Assembly: GCA_017408825.1 (NCBI GenBank)
Contig: JAFQTX010000016.1
Location: 1-64,000, forward strand
Origin: Alistipes sp.
GTDB lineage: Bacteria > Bacteroidota > Bacteroidia > Bacteroidales > Rikenellaceae
Direction: 5' to 3'
Length of the DNA stretch: 64,000 bases
The translations under genes were made by a program, and so were the position numbers. The notes under the pieces are model-generated. The model had not been told where the DNA came from and did not search any database. It saw only the letters and a program-made list of their open reading frames with translations. Positions 27,880 to 37,543 of this stretch are shown piece after piece (position 1 is the stretch's first letter; each line of letters begins with the position of its first letter).

Positions 27880-28482
27880 ATGTGTAAATATAAAAATATC
27901 GTTTTTGATCTGGGCGGCGTGCTGTTTGCTCGCGACCCTCGAAAGTTCGAACCTGAGTTCATCAAGTTCTTCTCATATATTATGCTCCCCAAGATGCCAA
28001 AATTTTGGGAGGACTACGATCGTGGCATAGTCACCTACGATGAGGTGCTCACATCGCTCGCAGAGTATAATTCGTGCGACAGAGAGCTATCAGAAAAGAA
28101 CCTCCGCCGTTCGATCCTGACCCAAGAGGCAATCCCCGCAACAACAGCGCTCATCGAAGAGCTCAAAGAGGCTAAACTAAAGCTTTATGTATTATCGAAT
28201 ATGTCGCTTGAATTCATAGAGTTTCTTCGCCAACAACCAGTATATAAAAACTTTGATGGCGAGGTCGTATCTTGCTTAGAACACGTCGTAAAGCCTGAGC
28301 CCGAGATTTATGCTATTCTCGAGCAGCGCTACAACATCGATCCAAGCGAAACGCTATTTATCGACGACCGTCGATCAAATGTCGATGCCGCAATCGAGAG
28401 GGGCTGGGGTGGTTATCACTTCGATGCTCACGATCCAAAGAGCAGTTGCGAGGAGCTTCGCAAAATAATATTTACAAAGTAG
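27880..28482 (+). CDS. HAD superfamily phosphatase (YihX-like)
   Basis: About 200 residues from the ATG at 27880; the open frame extends far upstream but across the promoters of this gene and gyrB, so the upstream part is not used. HAD motif I is VFDLGGVLF, motif II VLSNMS, motif III the Lys in HVVKPEPEIY, and motif IV LFIDDRRSNV. The DLGGV form of motif I and a four-helix cap near the N-terminus fit the YihX group, which removes phosphate from sugar phosphates in E. coli. The malQ gene follows after 33 bp and may be cotranscribed, which would agree with a sugar-phosphate substrate. Confidence 0.85.
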   Translation: MCKYKNIVFDLGGVLFARDPRKFEPEFIKFFSYIMLPKMPKFWEDYDRGIVTYDEVLTSLAEYNSCDRELSEKNLRRSILTQEAIPATTALIEELKEAKLKLYVLSNMSLEFIEFLRQQPVYKNFDGEVVSCLEHVVKPEPEIYAILEQRYNIDPSETLFIDDRRSNVDAAIERGWGGYHFDAHDPKSSCEELRKIIFTK

Positions 28483-28515
28483 ACCGAATACTTATAAATA
28501 ATACCATATTTTATA

Positions 28516-30969
28516 ATGACACTAAACCTAAGATTGGAGTACAATACCGCATATGGCGAGGATCTATATGTGGTAGTAGGCTCACCCAAGGAGAGGGCAT
28601 ATCCTATGGCATACGTAGGCGATGCTCAGTGGGTGGCTACGCTTAAGCTCTCGGCAGCTACGGAGCTTAGCTATCGCTATGAGGTGCGTCGTGGCGACGA
28701 GGTAGTACGCAAGGAGTGGGGTGAGAAGCACACCCTGACGCTCGACAAGAAGTGCGAGAGGGTTCGTATCTTGGATCGTTGGGCAGAGATGCCTTCGGAT
28801 CGCTCGTTCCACTCATCAATGTTTACAGATGGCGTATTTGCACGCCCAACACACAAGAAGGCCCAGAGTGCGGCTGAGGGTTATCTTACAATACGTGCCG
28901 ACATTGCCACTGTGCGCTCTACGCAGTCAGTCGTACTTGTTGGCGACGGCAAGGCGCTTGGCAACTGGGACGTGAAGAGGGGTGTGGCGATGAACGATGC
29001 CACAGCGCCAATATGGAGTGCTCGCATCAAGGCCCCCAAGGGTCCATTCGCCTATAAGTTTGTAATTGTCGATAGCGAGTCGGGCGACGTTGTTGCTTGG
29101 CAGTCTGGCGAGAACTACTACTTTAACGAGGCTATCACCGAGGGTGAGGCTCTGGTTATCGAGGGTTTGCGTCCTCACTTCGACTTAGCACCTTGGCGTG
29201 GTGCAGGTGTCGCTATTCCAGTATTCTCACTCCGCTCGGAGAGTAGCTTTGGTGTTGGCGAGTTCAACGACATACGCCTAATGGTTGATTGGGCTGCTGC
29301 GACAGGTCAGTCCATCATCCAGATTTTGCCTATCAACGACACCACGATGACTGGCACTTGGCAGGATTCGTACCCATACAACGCCAACTCCACATTTGCT
29401 CTACACCCTCAGTTCCTGCATCTTCCAGCCGTTGGCAAGCTCAAGGATAAGGCTGAGATGGAGCGCTTCGAAGCACTCGGCAAGGAGCTCAACGCCCTGC
29501 CCAATGTGGACTACGAGCGTGTGAATAACGCAAAGAGCGAGTATCTCCACGCTATCTTTGCTCAGGATGGTGCTAAGACTCTCGCCTCTAAGGAGTTTAA
29601 GGCCTTTATGGCCGCCAACGAGGAGTGGCTGCGTCCATATGCCATCTTCTGCGCACTGCGCGACGAGAAGCACACCCCCGACTTCAACACATGGGGCTCA
29701 ATGGCTAAGTACACAAAGGCAAAGGCTGCAAAATATGAGAAGGAGCACAGCGAGGCTGTTGCCTACAACTACTTCGTGCAGTATCACCTATCGAAGCAGT
29801 TGCGTGAGGTGCGTGACTACGCACACGCCCACGGCGTGGTACTCAAGGGCGATATTCCGATTGGCATCTCTCGCACAAGCGTTGATGCTTGGGTATATCC
29901 CGAGTTGTTCAATATGGACTCGTCGGCGGGTGCTCCACCCGATGACTTCTCGGTAATGGGTCAGAATTGGGGCTTCCCAACATACAACTGGGCAAAGATG
30001 GCCGAGGATGGATATGCTTGGTGGAAGGCTCGTTTCGTGAAGATGGCCGAGTACTTCGATGCCTACCGTATCGACCACATCCTTGGTTTCTTCCGCATCT
30101 GGGAGATTCCGCTCGATGCTGTGAATGCACTGCTTGGTCGCTTCAACCCAGCACTCCCTTACTCATACGACGAGATAGCATCGTATGGCTTCCGCTTCGA
30201 GGGTTGGCACGTAGGCAATGTAGCAGAGACGGATAATGTACTCTTTGTGGAGGATAAGATCCAGAAGGGTAAGTTCCACCCACGTATCTCGGCACAATCT
30301 ACCGACTGCTACCGTTGGTTATCAGACGATCAGAAGGAGGCATACAACCGCCTTTATAACGACTTCTTCTACCGTCGTCACAACGAGTTCTGGAAGTGGG
30401 AGGCTCTCAAGAAACTACCTCCATTGACCGAGGCTACACGTATGCTTGTTTGCGGCGAGGACCTTGGTATGATCCCCGACTGCGTGCCATCGGTAATGGC
30501 TGGCGAGCAGATCCTATCGCTCGAGATTCAGCGTATGCCTAAGGATCCTAAGGTGGAGTTTGGCTCGACCTACGACTATCCATACCTCTCGATATGCACC
30601 ACAGGCACTCACGATATGAACCCATTGCGTGCTTGGTGGGAGGAGGATCGTGGCGTGACACAGCGCTTCTACAACCAGGTGCTCGGCGCTTGGGGCGATG
30701 CGCCATACTTCTGCGAGCCTTGGATTGCTGAGCAGGTCATCGCTATGCATCTTAAGTCGCCAGCTATGCTTACCGTCCTTCCTTTGCAAGACTGGATGGC
30801 TATGGATGGCGAGCTACGCCGTGAGAATCCACACGACGAGCGTATCAACGTGCCAGCAAACTCTCGTCACTACTGGCGCTATCGTATGCACATCACACTC
30901 GAGGAGTTGCTCCGTAGCGAAAATCTCAACAAGATGATTCGCCACAAGATCGCCGAGTCAGGACGATAG
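28516..30969 (+). CDS. malQ: 4-alpha-glucanotransferase (amylomaltase) with starch-binding modules
   Basis: An 817-residue GH77 enzyme that transfers alpha-1,4-glucan segments during maltodextrin or glycogen metabolism. Two N-terminal CBM20-like modules (about 3-95 and 123-225; the second has VVLVGDGKALGNWDVKRGV) precede the catalytic barrel (about 240-800). The catalytic Asp is in YRIDHILGFFRIWE, the acid/base Glu in CGEDLGMIPD and the transition-state Asp in TGTHDMNPLRAWW. No signal peptide is present, so it works in the cytoplasm. This two-module form is the plant DPE2-like architecture common in Bacteroidetes. A strong terminator follows. Confidence 0.93.
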   Translation: MTLNLRLEYNTAYGEDLYVVVGSPKERAYPMAYVGDAQWVATLKLSAATELSYRYEVRRGDEVVRKEWGEKHTLTLDKKCERVRILDRWAEMPSDRSFHSSMFTDGVFARPTHKKAQSAAEGYLTIRADIATVRSTQSVVLVGDGKALGNWDVKRGVAMNDATAPIWSARIKAPKGPFAYKFVIVDSESGDVVAWQSGENYYFNEAITEGEALVIEGLRPHFDLAPWRGAGVAIPVFSLRSESSFGVGEFNDIRLMVDWAAATGQSIIQILPINDTTMTGTWQDSYPYNANSTFALHPQFLHLPAVGKLKDKAEMERFEALGKELNALPNVDYERVNNAKSEYLHAIFAQDGAKTLASKEFKAFMAANEEWLRPYAIFCALRDEKHTPDFNTWGSMAKYTKAKAAKYEKEHSEAVAYNYFVQYHLSKQLREVRDYAHAHGVVLKGDIPIGISRTSVDAWVYPELFNMDSSAGAPPDDFSVMGQNWGFPTYNWAKMAEDGYAWWKARFVKMAEYFDAYRIDHILGFFRIWEIPLDAVNALLGRFNPALPYSYDEIASYGFRFEGWHVGNVAETDNVLFVEDKIQKGKFHPRISAQSTDCYRWLSDDQKEAYNRLYNDFFYRRHNEFWKWEALKKLPPLTEATRMLVCGEDLGMIPDCVPSVMAGEQILSLEIQRMPKDPKVEFGSTYDYPYLSICTTGTHDMNPLRAWWEEDRGVTQRFYNQVLGAWGDAPYFCEPWIAEQVIAMHLKSPAMLTVLPLQDWMAMDGELRRENPHDERINVPANSRHYWRYRMHITLEELLRSENLNKMIRHKIAESGR

Positions 30970-30987
30970 AGACCGCCTGCAAAATAG

Positions 30988-31033
30988 GAGGATGGCTAAT
31001 TTTACGTCAAGTAAATTAGCCATCCTCGTTTTA
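30988..31033 (+). terminator. Terminator after malQ
   Basis: The stem GAGGATGGCTAATTT / AAATTAGCCATCCTC (15 bp, 10-nt loop) is followed by GTTTTATT. It is a variant of the GGAGGTGACTAA terminator stem. Confidence 0.85.
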
Positions 31034-31049
31034 TTAGAAATTGAGTAAC

Positions 31050-31127
31050 AAGATGTCGTTTTAGGCCTACGAAGCCCCAAAAAGCGGAGTTTACTAAGCG
31101 TAAATGAGCATTTTGAGGGCGAGCATA
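31050..31127. repeat. 77-bp dispersed intergenic repeat, copy B
   Basis: Nearly identical to 22797-22874, with only scattered substitutions, and likewise placed just behind a terminator of the shared stem family. Similarity ends at GAGCATA. Confidence 0.85.
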
Positions 31128-31163
31128 ATGATAAAACAGGCCCTTATATCAGGAGTAACCGAA

Positions 31164-31934
31164 TTAGTAAATCTCCTCAAGTATCGCAGCAAGACGCAAG
31201 CCACCCTTGAGCAACTGAAGTTCGATTACTGGAGCGTACTTTGCTACGTAGTCGTATGAGTGGTTTACGCCGGTAGGACTATTCTCATAGACATCCTCAG
31301 CCAACTGCACAGTCTCCTCGATCCAGTCGTTAGGCGTACCATATACTATGGCGTGCTCCTGTTTGGGTGTTAGGCGATCTATCTGCTGCTGCCACTCTAT
31401 ATAGCTCCACTTATGCGCCGACTCGAGGATGGCACTATCCCATACCGAGTGGAGCTTCTGCTGCTTGCCGAAAAACTTAATCTGAGTGCCATTTCCACCC
31501 TTATCACTCTTATGTCCAGCGTGCATAGGGCAGTGCATATCTCCCACAAGGTGAATGAGCATCATCAGCTCTACACGCTCAGCCTCCTCGGTGAGCTGCC
31601 CGCTCTTTAGACGCTCGACAATACCATTAATTGCAACAACAACATCGCCCTTGCTCTCGAGCTTTGAGTTGGCATAGGTACCCTCCTCGGGGTCTACATT
31701 CACATAGTGCCAAGTCTTAGTATAGGCATACTCCTTTGTATGGCTGGCGTTATCCAACCAGTTGGCAACATATACCATCGACTTGCCATCAAGTATCTCT
31801 GTAACCTTTTTGAGTGTCTTTTTCGATAGGTTCTGCTCGGCAACATATGCTACAATATCGTGGCCCTTAGGTCCCCACGCTGATGCACTAAAGGCTATGC
31901 CGCATGCAAGTATTAGAGTTAGCAATCGTTTCAT
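31164..31934 (-). CDS. S1/P1-type nuclease, secreted
   Basis: A 256-residue zinc nuclease. After signal cleavage (FSASA/W) the mature N-terminus is Trp, whose amino group is a zinc ligand in this family. Other ligands are in GPKGHDIVAYVA, NWLDN and HLVGDMHCPMHAGHKSDKGG, and in LHSVWDSAI. These enzymes cut single-stranded DNA and RNA and remove 3' phosphates, here in the periplasm, likely for nucleotide scavenging. It begins 17 bp after rho on the same strand and is probably cotranscribed with it. Confidence 0.9.
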   Translation of the reverse strand: MKRLLTLILACGIAFSASAWGPKGHDIVAYVAEQNLSKKTLKKVTEILDGKSMVYVANWLDNASHTKEYAYTKTWHYVNVDPEEGTYANSKLESKGDVVVAINGIVERLKSGQLTEEAERVELMMLIHLVGDMHCPMHAGHKSDKGGNGTQIKFFGKQQKLHSVWDSAILESAHKWSYIEWQQQIDRLTPKQEHAIVYGTPNDWIEETVQLAEDVYENSPTGVNHSYDYVAKYAPVIELQLLKGGLRLAAILEEIY

Positions 31935-31951
31935 TACAGTGTTAGTTTGGT

Positions 31952-33634
31952 TTATTGATTCATCGTAGCGAGGAACTCGTTGTTATCGCGCGTAAGATTA
32001 AACTGCTTCTGTATAAACTCCATCGCCTCTACCGTAGTCATATCCGAGAGGTGCTTGCGAAGAATCCAGGTGCGCTGCATCACGTTCTGTGCAAGTAGTA
32101 GGTCCTCACGACGAGTACCCGAAGCCACAACATCAACAGCGGGGTAGATACGCTTGTTAGCGAGCTTACGGTCGAGCTGAAGCTCCATATTTCCAGTACC
32201 CTTAAACTCCTCAAAGATTACCTCGTCCATCTTCGAGCCTGTGTCGATAAGTGCCGTAGCAATAATTGTGAGCGAGCCCTTCTCCTCGGTGTTACGTGCA
32301 GCGCCGAAGAATCTCTTAGGCTTGTGCAGTGCATTGGCATCCACACCACCCGAGAGCACCTTGCCCGATGCTGGCTGTACCGAGTTGTAGGCACGTGCAA
32401 GACGTGTGATTGAGTCGAGGAAGATAACCACATCGTGGCCACTCTCAACCATACGTTTAGCCTTCTCGAGCACCATTTCGGCAACCTTGACGTGGCGTGA
32501 TGCCTGCTCATCAAATGTCGAGGCAACAACTTCGGCCTTCACGTGGCGTGCCATCTCGGTAACCTCCTCAGGGCGCTCATCGATAAGAAGCACGATCATA
32601 TATACCTCGGGATGGTTGTCAGCAATGGCGTTGGCTATCGACTGCAACAGCATCGTCTTACCAGTCTTAGGCTGCGCCACGATCATCGCACGCTGGCCCT
32701 TGCCAATAGGCGCAAAAAGGTCGATAATACGGTTTGATACGGTGTTATGGCCATTACCCGTGATATTAAACTTCTCGGAAGGGAACAATGGTGTGAGGTA
32801 CTCGAACTGCTGACGATCACGCACATACTCGGGCTTAAGACCATTGATGCGCTCAACGTGTACAAGTGGGAAATACTTCTCGCCAATCTTTGGCGGACGT
32901 ATCGTACCAGTCACAGTATCTCCAGGCTTAAGACCGAAGAGTTTGATCTGTGATGGTGACACATATATATCATCAGGCGAGTTTAGATAGTTGTAGTCGG
33001 CCGAACGCAGAAATCCGAAGCCATCAGGCATAATCTCGAGCACTCCCTCGCCCTCGATAACTGCCGTGAAGTCATCCTTAGTGATTTCACCCTCGTTATC
33101 GACAAGCTCATCATCGCTGTTAAACTCATCGACAATATCACCTGCAACCTCTACGACGATATCACTATCAGCACCATCCTCGACGGTCATCTCGCTATTT
33201 ACAGCGCTCTCTGTCACCTCTTCAACCACTCCCTGTGGCTCATCATTCTGCTCCACGATAGCGCTCTTTGGACGACGGCCACGGCGCTTGGGAGGCTGCT
33301 GCTCCACAACTACTTGCTTGGAGGCCTCATTAGGCGTTGGTTCGACCTTCACTGGAGCCTCTACCTTCTGCTCCTCAGCATCGCTATTCACGCTAACAAT
33401 CTGTGGTGATGAGGTGTTTGCGCCAATCTTTATTCCACTCACTCTGGGTCTACGGCCACGACGAGTAGGCATCTCGCTCTCTGCTGGCTTATCCGCAGTA
33501 GTTGCAGATGTTGCAGCCACAATACGACCGATAAGCTCTCCCTTCTTCATTGTCGATGGGGTGATGCCCAGAACCCTTGCAATCTCACGTAATTCGTGGA
33601 TATTTTTGCCCTCTAATGTTGACAAATCCTGCAT
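31952..33634 (-). CDS. rho: Transcription termination factor Rho with long disordered insertion
   Basis: About 560 residues from the ATG at 33634 ([20 protein letters not shown] is the true N-terminal domain; the longer frame is rejected). The hexameric RNA helicase ends transcription. Residues about 45-188 are a low-complexity insertion: two basic AT-hook-like motifs (RRGRRPR at 58-64, RRGRRPK at 117-123) then a very acidic stretch. The RNA-binding cold-shock fold follows ([15 protein letters not shown]) and the ATPase core has [10 protein letters not shown], with the Q- and R-loops complete. In gut Bacteroides, Rho carries a comparable disordered region shown to drive phase separation. The S1/P1 nuclease gene follows after 17 bp. 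Confidence 0.95.
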   Translation of the reverse strand: MQDLSTLEGKNIHELREIARVLGITPSTMKKGELIGRIVAATSATTADKPAESEMPTRRGRRPRVSGIKIGANTSSPQIVSVNSDAEEQKVEAPVKVEPTPNEASKQVVVEQQPPKRRGRRPKSAIVEQNDEPQGVVEEVTESAVNSEMTVEDGADSDIVVEVAGDIVDEFNSDDELVDNEGEITKDDFTAVIEGEGVLEIMPDGFGFLRSADYNYLNSPDDIYVSPSQIKLFGLKPGDTVTGTIRPPKIGEKYFPLVHVERINGLKPEYVRDRQQFEYLTPLFPSEKFNITGNGHNTVSNRIIDLFAPIGKGQRAMIVAQPKTGKTMLLQSIANAIADNHPEVYMIVLLIDERPEEVTEMARHVKAEVVASTFDEQASRHVKVAEMVLEKAKRMVESGHDVVIFLDSITRLARAYNSVQPASGKVLSGGVDANALHKPKRFFGAARNTEEKGSLTIIATALIDTGSKMDEVIFEEFKGTGNMELQLDRKLANKRIYPAVDVVASGTRREDLLLAQNVMQRTWILRKHLSDMTTVEAMEFIQKQFNLTRDNNEFLATMNQ

Positions 33635-33844
33635 ATATAATAGATTTTGATTTGCTCGTACCACCACTATGCGGCACAAACTGAAAAAAGATTACTTTTG
33701 TATGACGCAAATATAATGCTTTTTTCAATACAATAAAAATTTATCATCTATTTTTAGACTATTTTTCACCATTTTATCAACCAAATCATCATATATCCCT
33801 ATTTATTATATATGGTATAGGGGCAACATTCGTGTGATACTAAA

Positions 33845-33875
33845 ACAAAGCGACGCTCCCCGAAGGGAACGTCGC
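33845..33875 (-). terminator. Terminator of the DUF6562/GLUG gene
   Basis: On the minus strand GCGACGTTCCC, loop TTCG and GGGAGCGTCGC form a strong hairpin with one mismatch, followed by TTTGTTTT, about 42 bp past the stop codon. Confidence 0.75.
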
Positions 33876-33916
33876 AACAATTAGTTATCCAACTTTATGA
33901 ATGGACTTGTATCGAA

Positions 33917-36802
33917 CTACTGCAATGTAACGAAACCGTTATCCAAAACCCAGGTGAAGCCACACTGTGCCTCAAGAGGAGGATTCATCGAGTTGTAGTG
34001 AGCAATAGCATTATTGAGTGCATCAACATCTGCCTGAGTAGCACCATTTGCAGCATCGTAAAGAATAGCATCCTTAACATGGGGCTCAGTAGTTGGGCTA
34101 CCAGCACCATAGAGTTTCTCTGCACCATTCTTAACTGCTACGCAAGCTGCTGTATGCTGCTTGTGGTCAATACGACCAATGATACAACCCGTGGTCTTGC
34201 CAACAATCTTAGAGAGTGATCCGCATGCGACGATATGCATATAGGTATTTGTATGGTTTCTATCAGCAAGCGTGAAACCTGCGATACCACCTGCATTGCC
34301 ATCGGTTGCTGTGATTGTAGCATCTTCGTAAGATCTGCAAGCTACGATATAACCATCCTTGTTGTGGTGGTAGTCACGTGTGTAACCAACAATACCGCCA
34401 ACAGATGACTCACCTGTAACATCAGCGTGGTTCTCGCATACGAGAATTGTACCACCATAGTTATAACCAACGATACCGGCAGCGTTGTTACCTGTACACA
34501 TAACCTGTGTATTTGCATCTGCTGAACACATCTTAACTACCGCAGGACCCTCAGTGTAACCCTGACCCTGAGCACCACCTACACGGCTGTAGTTGCGACC
34601 AACAACAGCGCCAACACTATCATGACCAGAGATCGTAGAGCTCTTAACGTGAACATTCTCAACGAGAGTGCCATCCTGAGCGCGACCAACGGCAACACCT
34701 ACATTTGCGCCAGTGCTGTTCACCTCGGCATCAACAAACGTGAGGTTTTTGACAGTAGCATCGTCATACATAAAACCGATGAAACCTGCGTAGTTGCCTG
34801 CATTGTTGATACGAAGACCCGATATGATGTGGTTCTCGCCCATTACATGGCCACTGAAGGTGTCGGGATAATCGTTGATTGTGTTGCAAACAGTAATCCA
34901 GTTGCTGTTTGTACCATCAATAGGCTGACTCTCATCAAACATATATGTCTGGTTTAGAGCATCAGCTACGAGTGCATACTGGGGAAGAGTGATGTCGGCC
35001 ATAAGCTTTACGCCATAGTTCTTCTTGCCATCAACATTATTTACGACATATGCCCACTTAGCAAGACCCTTGGCAGTGTAAACCTCCATATGATCACCCT
35101 TATCAATGTAATCTGTAACGGCTTCAACGATATACCAATCACCATCCTTAGTGGTGCTGAAACCAAACTTAACAAAGTTCATCACTGGGTTCTCCGAAGC
35201 GCTCTTTGCTGGGTCGTACATATAGAACTTACCGCCAGACACCTCGATCTTACCTACGTTCTTCTTCGAGTCTACGTGGTTGAGAGTGTAGCGATAGTCA
35301 CCGTCATACTCCGCAGCCTTGAACTCACCACCTGATATATATACCTCGCCGCCATTAGCCTGGAACAGTGTACAGCCCTCGGTTGTGAACTTACCCTCGG
35401 TGATATAGATCTTACCACCCTCGTTTGCCGATGCGATGTAGCCAGAAGACTTAACCTCGCCCTCGCCAATGAAGCGCAGTGATGAGCCATTCTCAACACG
35501 TGTCATAATAGCGTGCTTGTTATCCTCATCAGATGCTACGTAGCTAAGGGTATAACCATTGAGGTCGATGATAGCATCGCCCTTAAGGTTTGTAGGCTCA
35601 GTGATGGTCAAATCCTCTGTAAGAGTGAACTTACCACCATTCATCAATGTCTCGAGAAGAGTGAAGTCGTGGTCGTTGGTTGTGTCGTCGTCATCAACGT
35701 TAGCAAAGTTATCGTCTACACGTACCTCGATCTCTGTTGCAGTTGTCAATACATTACCAATGATCGTAGTAAGGTGGTTACGCTCAACAGGAATCTCAGT
35801 AGTAAACTCAGTCTCCTTAATAAGGTTGTTGCTACCATCGTTTACTCGCATCTTGAAGTGGATTGATGACTGGCCCTCAGGAATTGCAAGGATGTAGTCG
35901 GTGAATAGGGTAATGTGTGTATTACGCTCAACACCATTCACTGCCTTAGAGGTCTTTGCATCGTAGCCAATAGTGTAATAGTGACTACCCATGTTATCAC
36001 GCACGTTGTCAATAAACTCAGCATTGAAGCTTCTTGTTGTGCACACGCCATTGCCAAGTTTGCCTGTCACAGCGTTGAACTGACAAGGGTTGGCAGCCTC
36101 ATACTCTACGCTAACATACTTAGGGTGTACATTGAGGTTGAGCTCAGCAAGGTCGGTAGCGATAACACGAATCTTACCATATGGACGCTTCAAAACGATA
36201 TCCTGAGCAGCTGAGTTGTTGATTGTAATATCCTTGACTGCAAAATATGCGTCAGCCACCTCGTCGTTAAGAGCCTCGTTCTTCACGGTGATATCAGCCA
36301 AGGTAGCACCAATCTCATGACGGATACCCTTGACCTCGTTATGCTGCTTGTCAGCATCCAAACCGGCGCTACCATTAGCAACGAAATCAGCAAATACCAC
36401 GAAGTGGTACTCACGATTAGGGATAAGGCGAAGGTCGAACACAACAGGCTCATACGAGTCCTTGATGATCACCTGGCGATCCTTAACAGGAGTCTTACCT
36501 GTATAGTCATCAGCCTTGTCATATACCTCCAACGAGTAGCGGATATCCACATCGTCCCAATCCTGACGATAGTCACCCTTAGCTGCCCCCTGCAAGTAGT
36601 CGATAGCGCCAAATGCGCTATCCATAGCGTTCTGTGTGTCCGCCTCGCCCTTCTCGCCAGCACGAGTACCAGCAAGCTCAGGAGCGGCCACAGAGAGTTG
36701 GAAGTCTACCTCACCACCCACAGGGGCAATAGGCTCGACATCCTGCGTACACGATGCCACACCAAGCATCAATGCCGCAATAGCCAAAAATCTAAATCTC
36801 AT
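33917..36802 (-). CDS. DUF6562 / GLUG-repeat surface lipoprotein
   Basis: About 961 residues from the ATG at 36802, where MRFRFLAIAALMLGVASC gives a lipoprotein signal (Cys18). Residues about 30-370 form a domain resembling DUF6562 and the fimbrial Mfa-like fold (VVFDLRLIPNREYHFVVFAD, KRPYGKIRVIATDL). Residues about 390-560 look like a right-handed beta-helix, and residues about 690-890 carry GLUG-type repeats (VGVAVGRAQ, VGAVVGRNYS, AAGIVGYNYGG, VGGIVGYTRD, AGGIAGFTL). Such proteins are displayed on the surface of Bacteroidales, probably as adhesins. It stands alone with a terminator; the upstream 234 bp contain several TGTGCAAA-like motifs. Confidence 0.75.
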   Translation of the reverse strand: MRFRFLAIAALMLGVASCTQDVEPIAPVGGEVDFQLSVAAPELAGTRAGEKGEADTQNAMDSAFGAIDYLQGAAKGDYRQDWDDVDIRYSLEVYDKADDYTGKTPVKDRQVIIKDSYEPVVFDLRLIPNREYHFVVFADFVANGSAGLDADKQHNEVKGIRHEIGATLADITVKNEALNDEVADAYFAVKDITINNSAAQDIVLKRPYGKIRVIATDLAELNLNVHPKYVSVEYEAANPCQFNAVTGKLGNGVCTTRSFNAEFIDNVRDNMGSHYYTIGYDAKTSKAVNGVERNTHITLFTDYILAIPEGQSSIHFKMRVNDGSNNLIKETEFTTEIPVERNHLTTIIGNVLTTATEIEVRVDDNFANVDDDDTTNDHDFTLLETLMNGGKFTLTEDLTITEPTNLKGDAIIDLNGYTLSYVASDEDNKHAIMTRVENGSSLRFIGEGEVKSSGYIASANEGGKIYITEGKFTTEGCTLFQANGGEVYISGGEFKAAEYDGDYRYTLNHVDSKKNVGKIEVSGGKFYMYDPAKSASENPVMNFVKFGFSTTKDGDWYIVEAVTDYIDKGDHMEVYTAKGLAKWAYVVNNVDGKKNYGVKLMADITLPQYALVADALNQTYMFDESQPIDGTNSNWITVCNTINDYPDTFSGHVMGENHIISGLRINNAGNYAGFIGFMYDDATVKNLTFVDAEVNSTGANVGVAVGRAQDGTLVENVHVKSSTISGHDSVGAVVGRNYSRVGGAQGQGYTEGPAVVKMCSADANTQVMCTGNNAAGIVGYNYGGTILVCENHADVTGESSVGGIVGYTRDYHHNKDGYIVACRSYEDATITATDGNAGGIAGFTLADRNHTNTYMHIVACGSLSKIVGKTTGCIIGRIDHKQHTAACVAVKNGAEKLYGAGSPTTEPHVKDAILYDAANGATQADVDALNNAIAHYNSMNPPLEAQCGFTWVLDNGFVTLQ

Positions 36803-37008
36803 AAAATGTGTTATTAAAACAATGTTTAATTTTGACAATAAATAGTATCCATAAACACACCATATCTGTGCAAACATATCATACGAAACAAGTATGCATA
36901 AAATGCTTTGTGCAATGGAGGGTATGTGCATCTGTCAAATATGATGCAATCTATGTGCAAAGATACACTTTTTTATAACAAAACCTACATTTTTTAATAT
37001 ATTTTTGC

Positions 37009-37016
37009 TATTTTTG
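37009..37016 (+). promoter_or_regulatory. Candidate -7 box for the pRiA4b-type gene and miaA
   Basis: TATTTTTG fits TAnnTTTG and lies 20 bp before the ATG at 37037. No clear -33 element is seen. Confidence 0.4.
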
Positions 37017-37036
37017 TGTAAATAATTTGTTGAACT

Positions 37037-37543
37037 ATGAATATTATATTCAAATATCGAATGCTTAGCGACGAAAGCGACCATTTTGTTCGTGATTTTG
37101 AGGTATTTCCCGACATGAAGCTAAGCGAATTTTCAGACTTTCTGCTCGACGCTCTTCACTACGATAAGTGTATGGTGTCGATATTCAAAGCCGATGAGCA
37201 GTGGCGTCCCATCGAGGAGTTCTCAGAGATAGATCTTGGCGACGATATTCCTGGAGCTCCACGCTCAATGGACTCGGTGCGACTGATGGATGTCACGAGC
37301 GATTTCCACGAGCGTATAATCTACACCTTTGATATGCTCAACAACCGCTCATACTATCTCGAGCTACTCGATATGCAGCGCCCACAGGCCGACCTCGAAT
37401 ATCCACGTGTAGCCTTCGAGCACGCCCCAGTCCCCGACCAGTACGACCCTGAGGCTACGGAGGATTCGGGCTCAATATTCGAGGAGATGATGAGCGACTA
37501 TAACGAGTTTGATGGTGATGACGGCTACGACGATGAGTTCTAA
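37037..37543 (+). CDS. pRiA4b ORF-3-like protein
   Basis: A 168-residue soluble acidic protein. The N-terminal two thirds (IIFKYRMLSDESDHFVRDFE, FSDFLLDALHYDKCMVSIFK, IIYTFDMLNNRSYYLELL) show the fold pattern of the plasmid pRiA4b ORF-3 family, whose function is unknown. The C-terminal 45 residues are highly acidic (ending DGDDGYDDEF). Its 3' end overlaps miaA by 11 bp, so the two are translationally coupled; a role linked to tRNA modification is possible but only by position. Confidence 0.7.
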   Translation: MNIIFKYRMLSDESDHFVRDFEVFPDMKLSEFSDFLLDALHYDKCMVSIFKADEQWRPIEEFSEIDLGDDIPGAPRSMDSVRLMDVTSDFHERIIYTFDMLNNRSYYLELLDMQRPQADLEYPRVAFEHAPVPDQYDPEATEDSGSIFEEMMSDYNEFDGDDGYDDEF

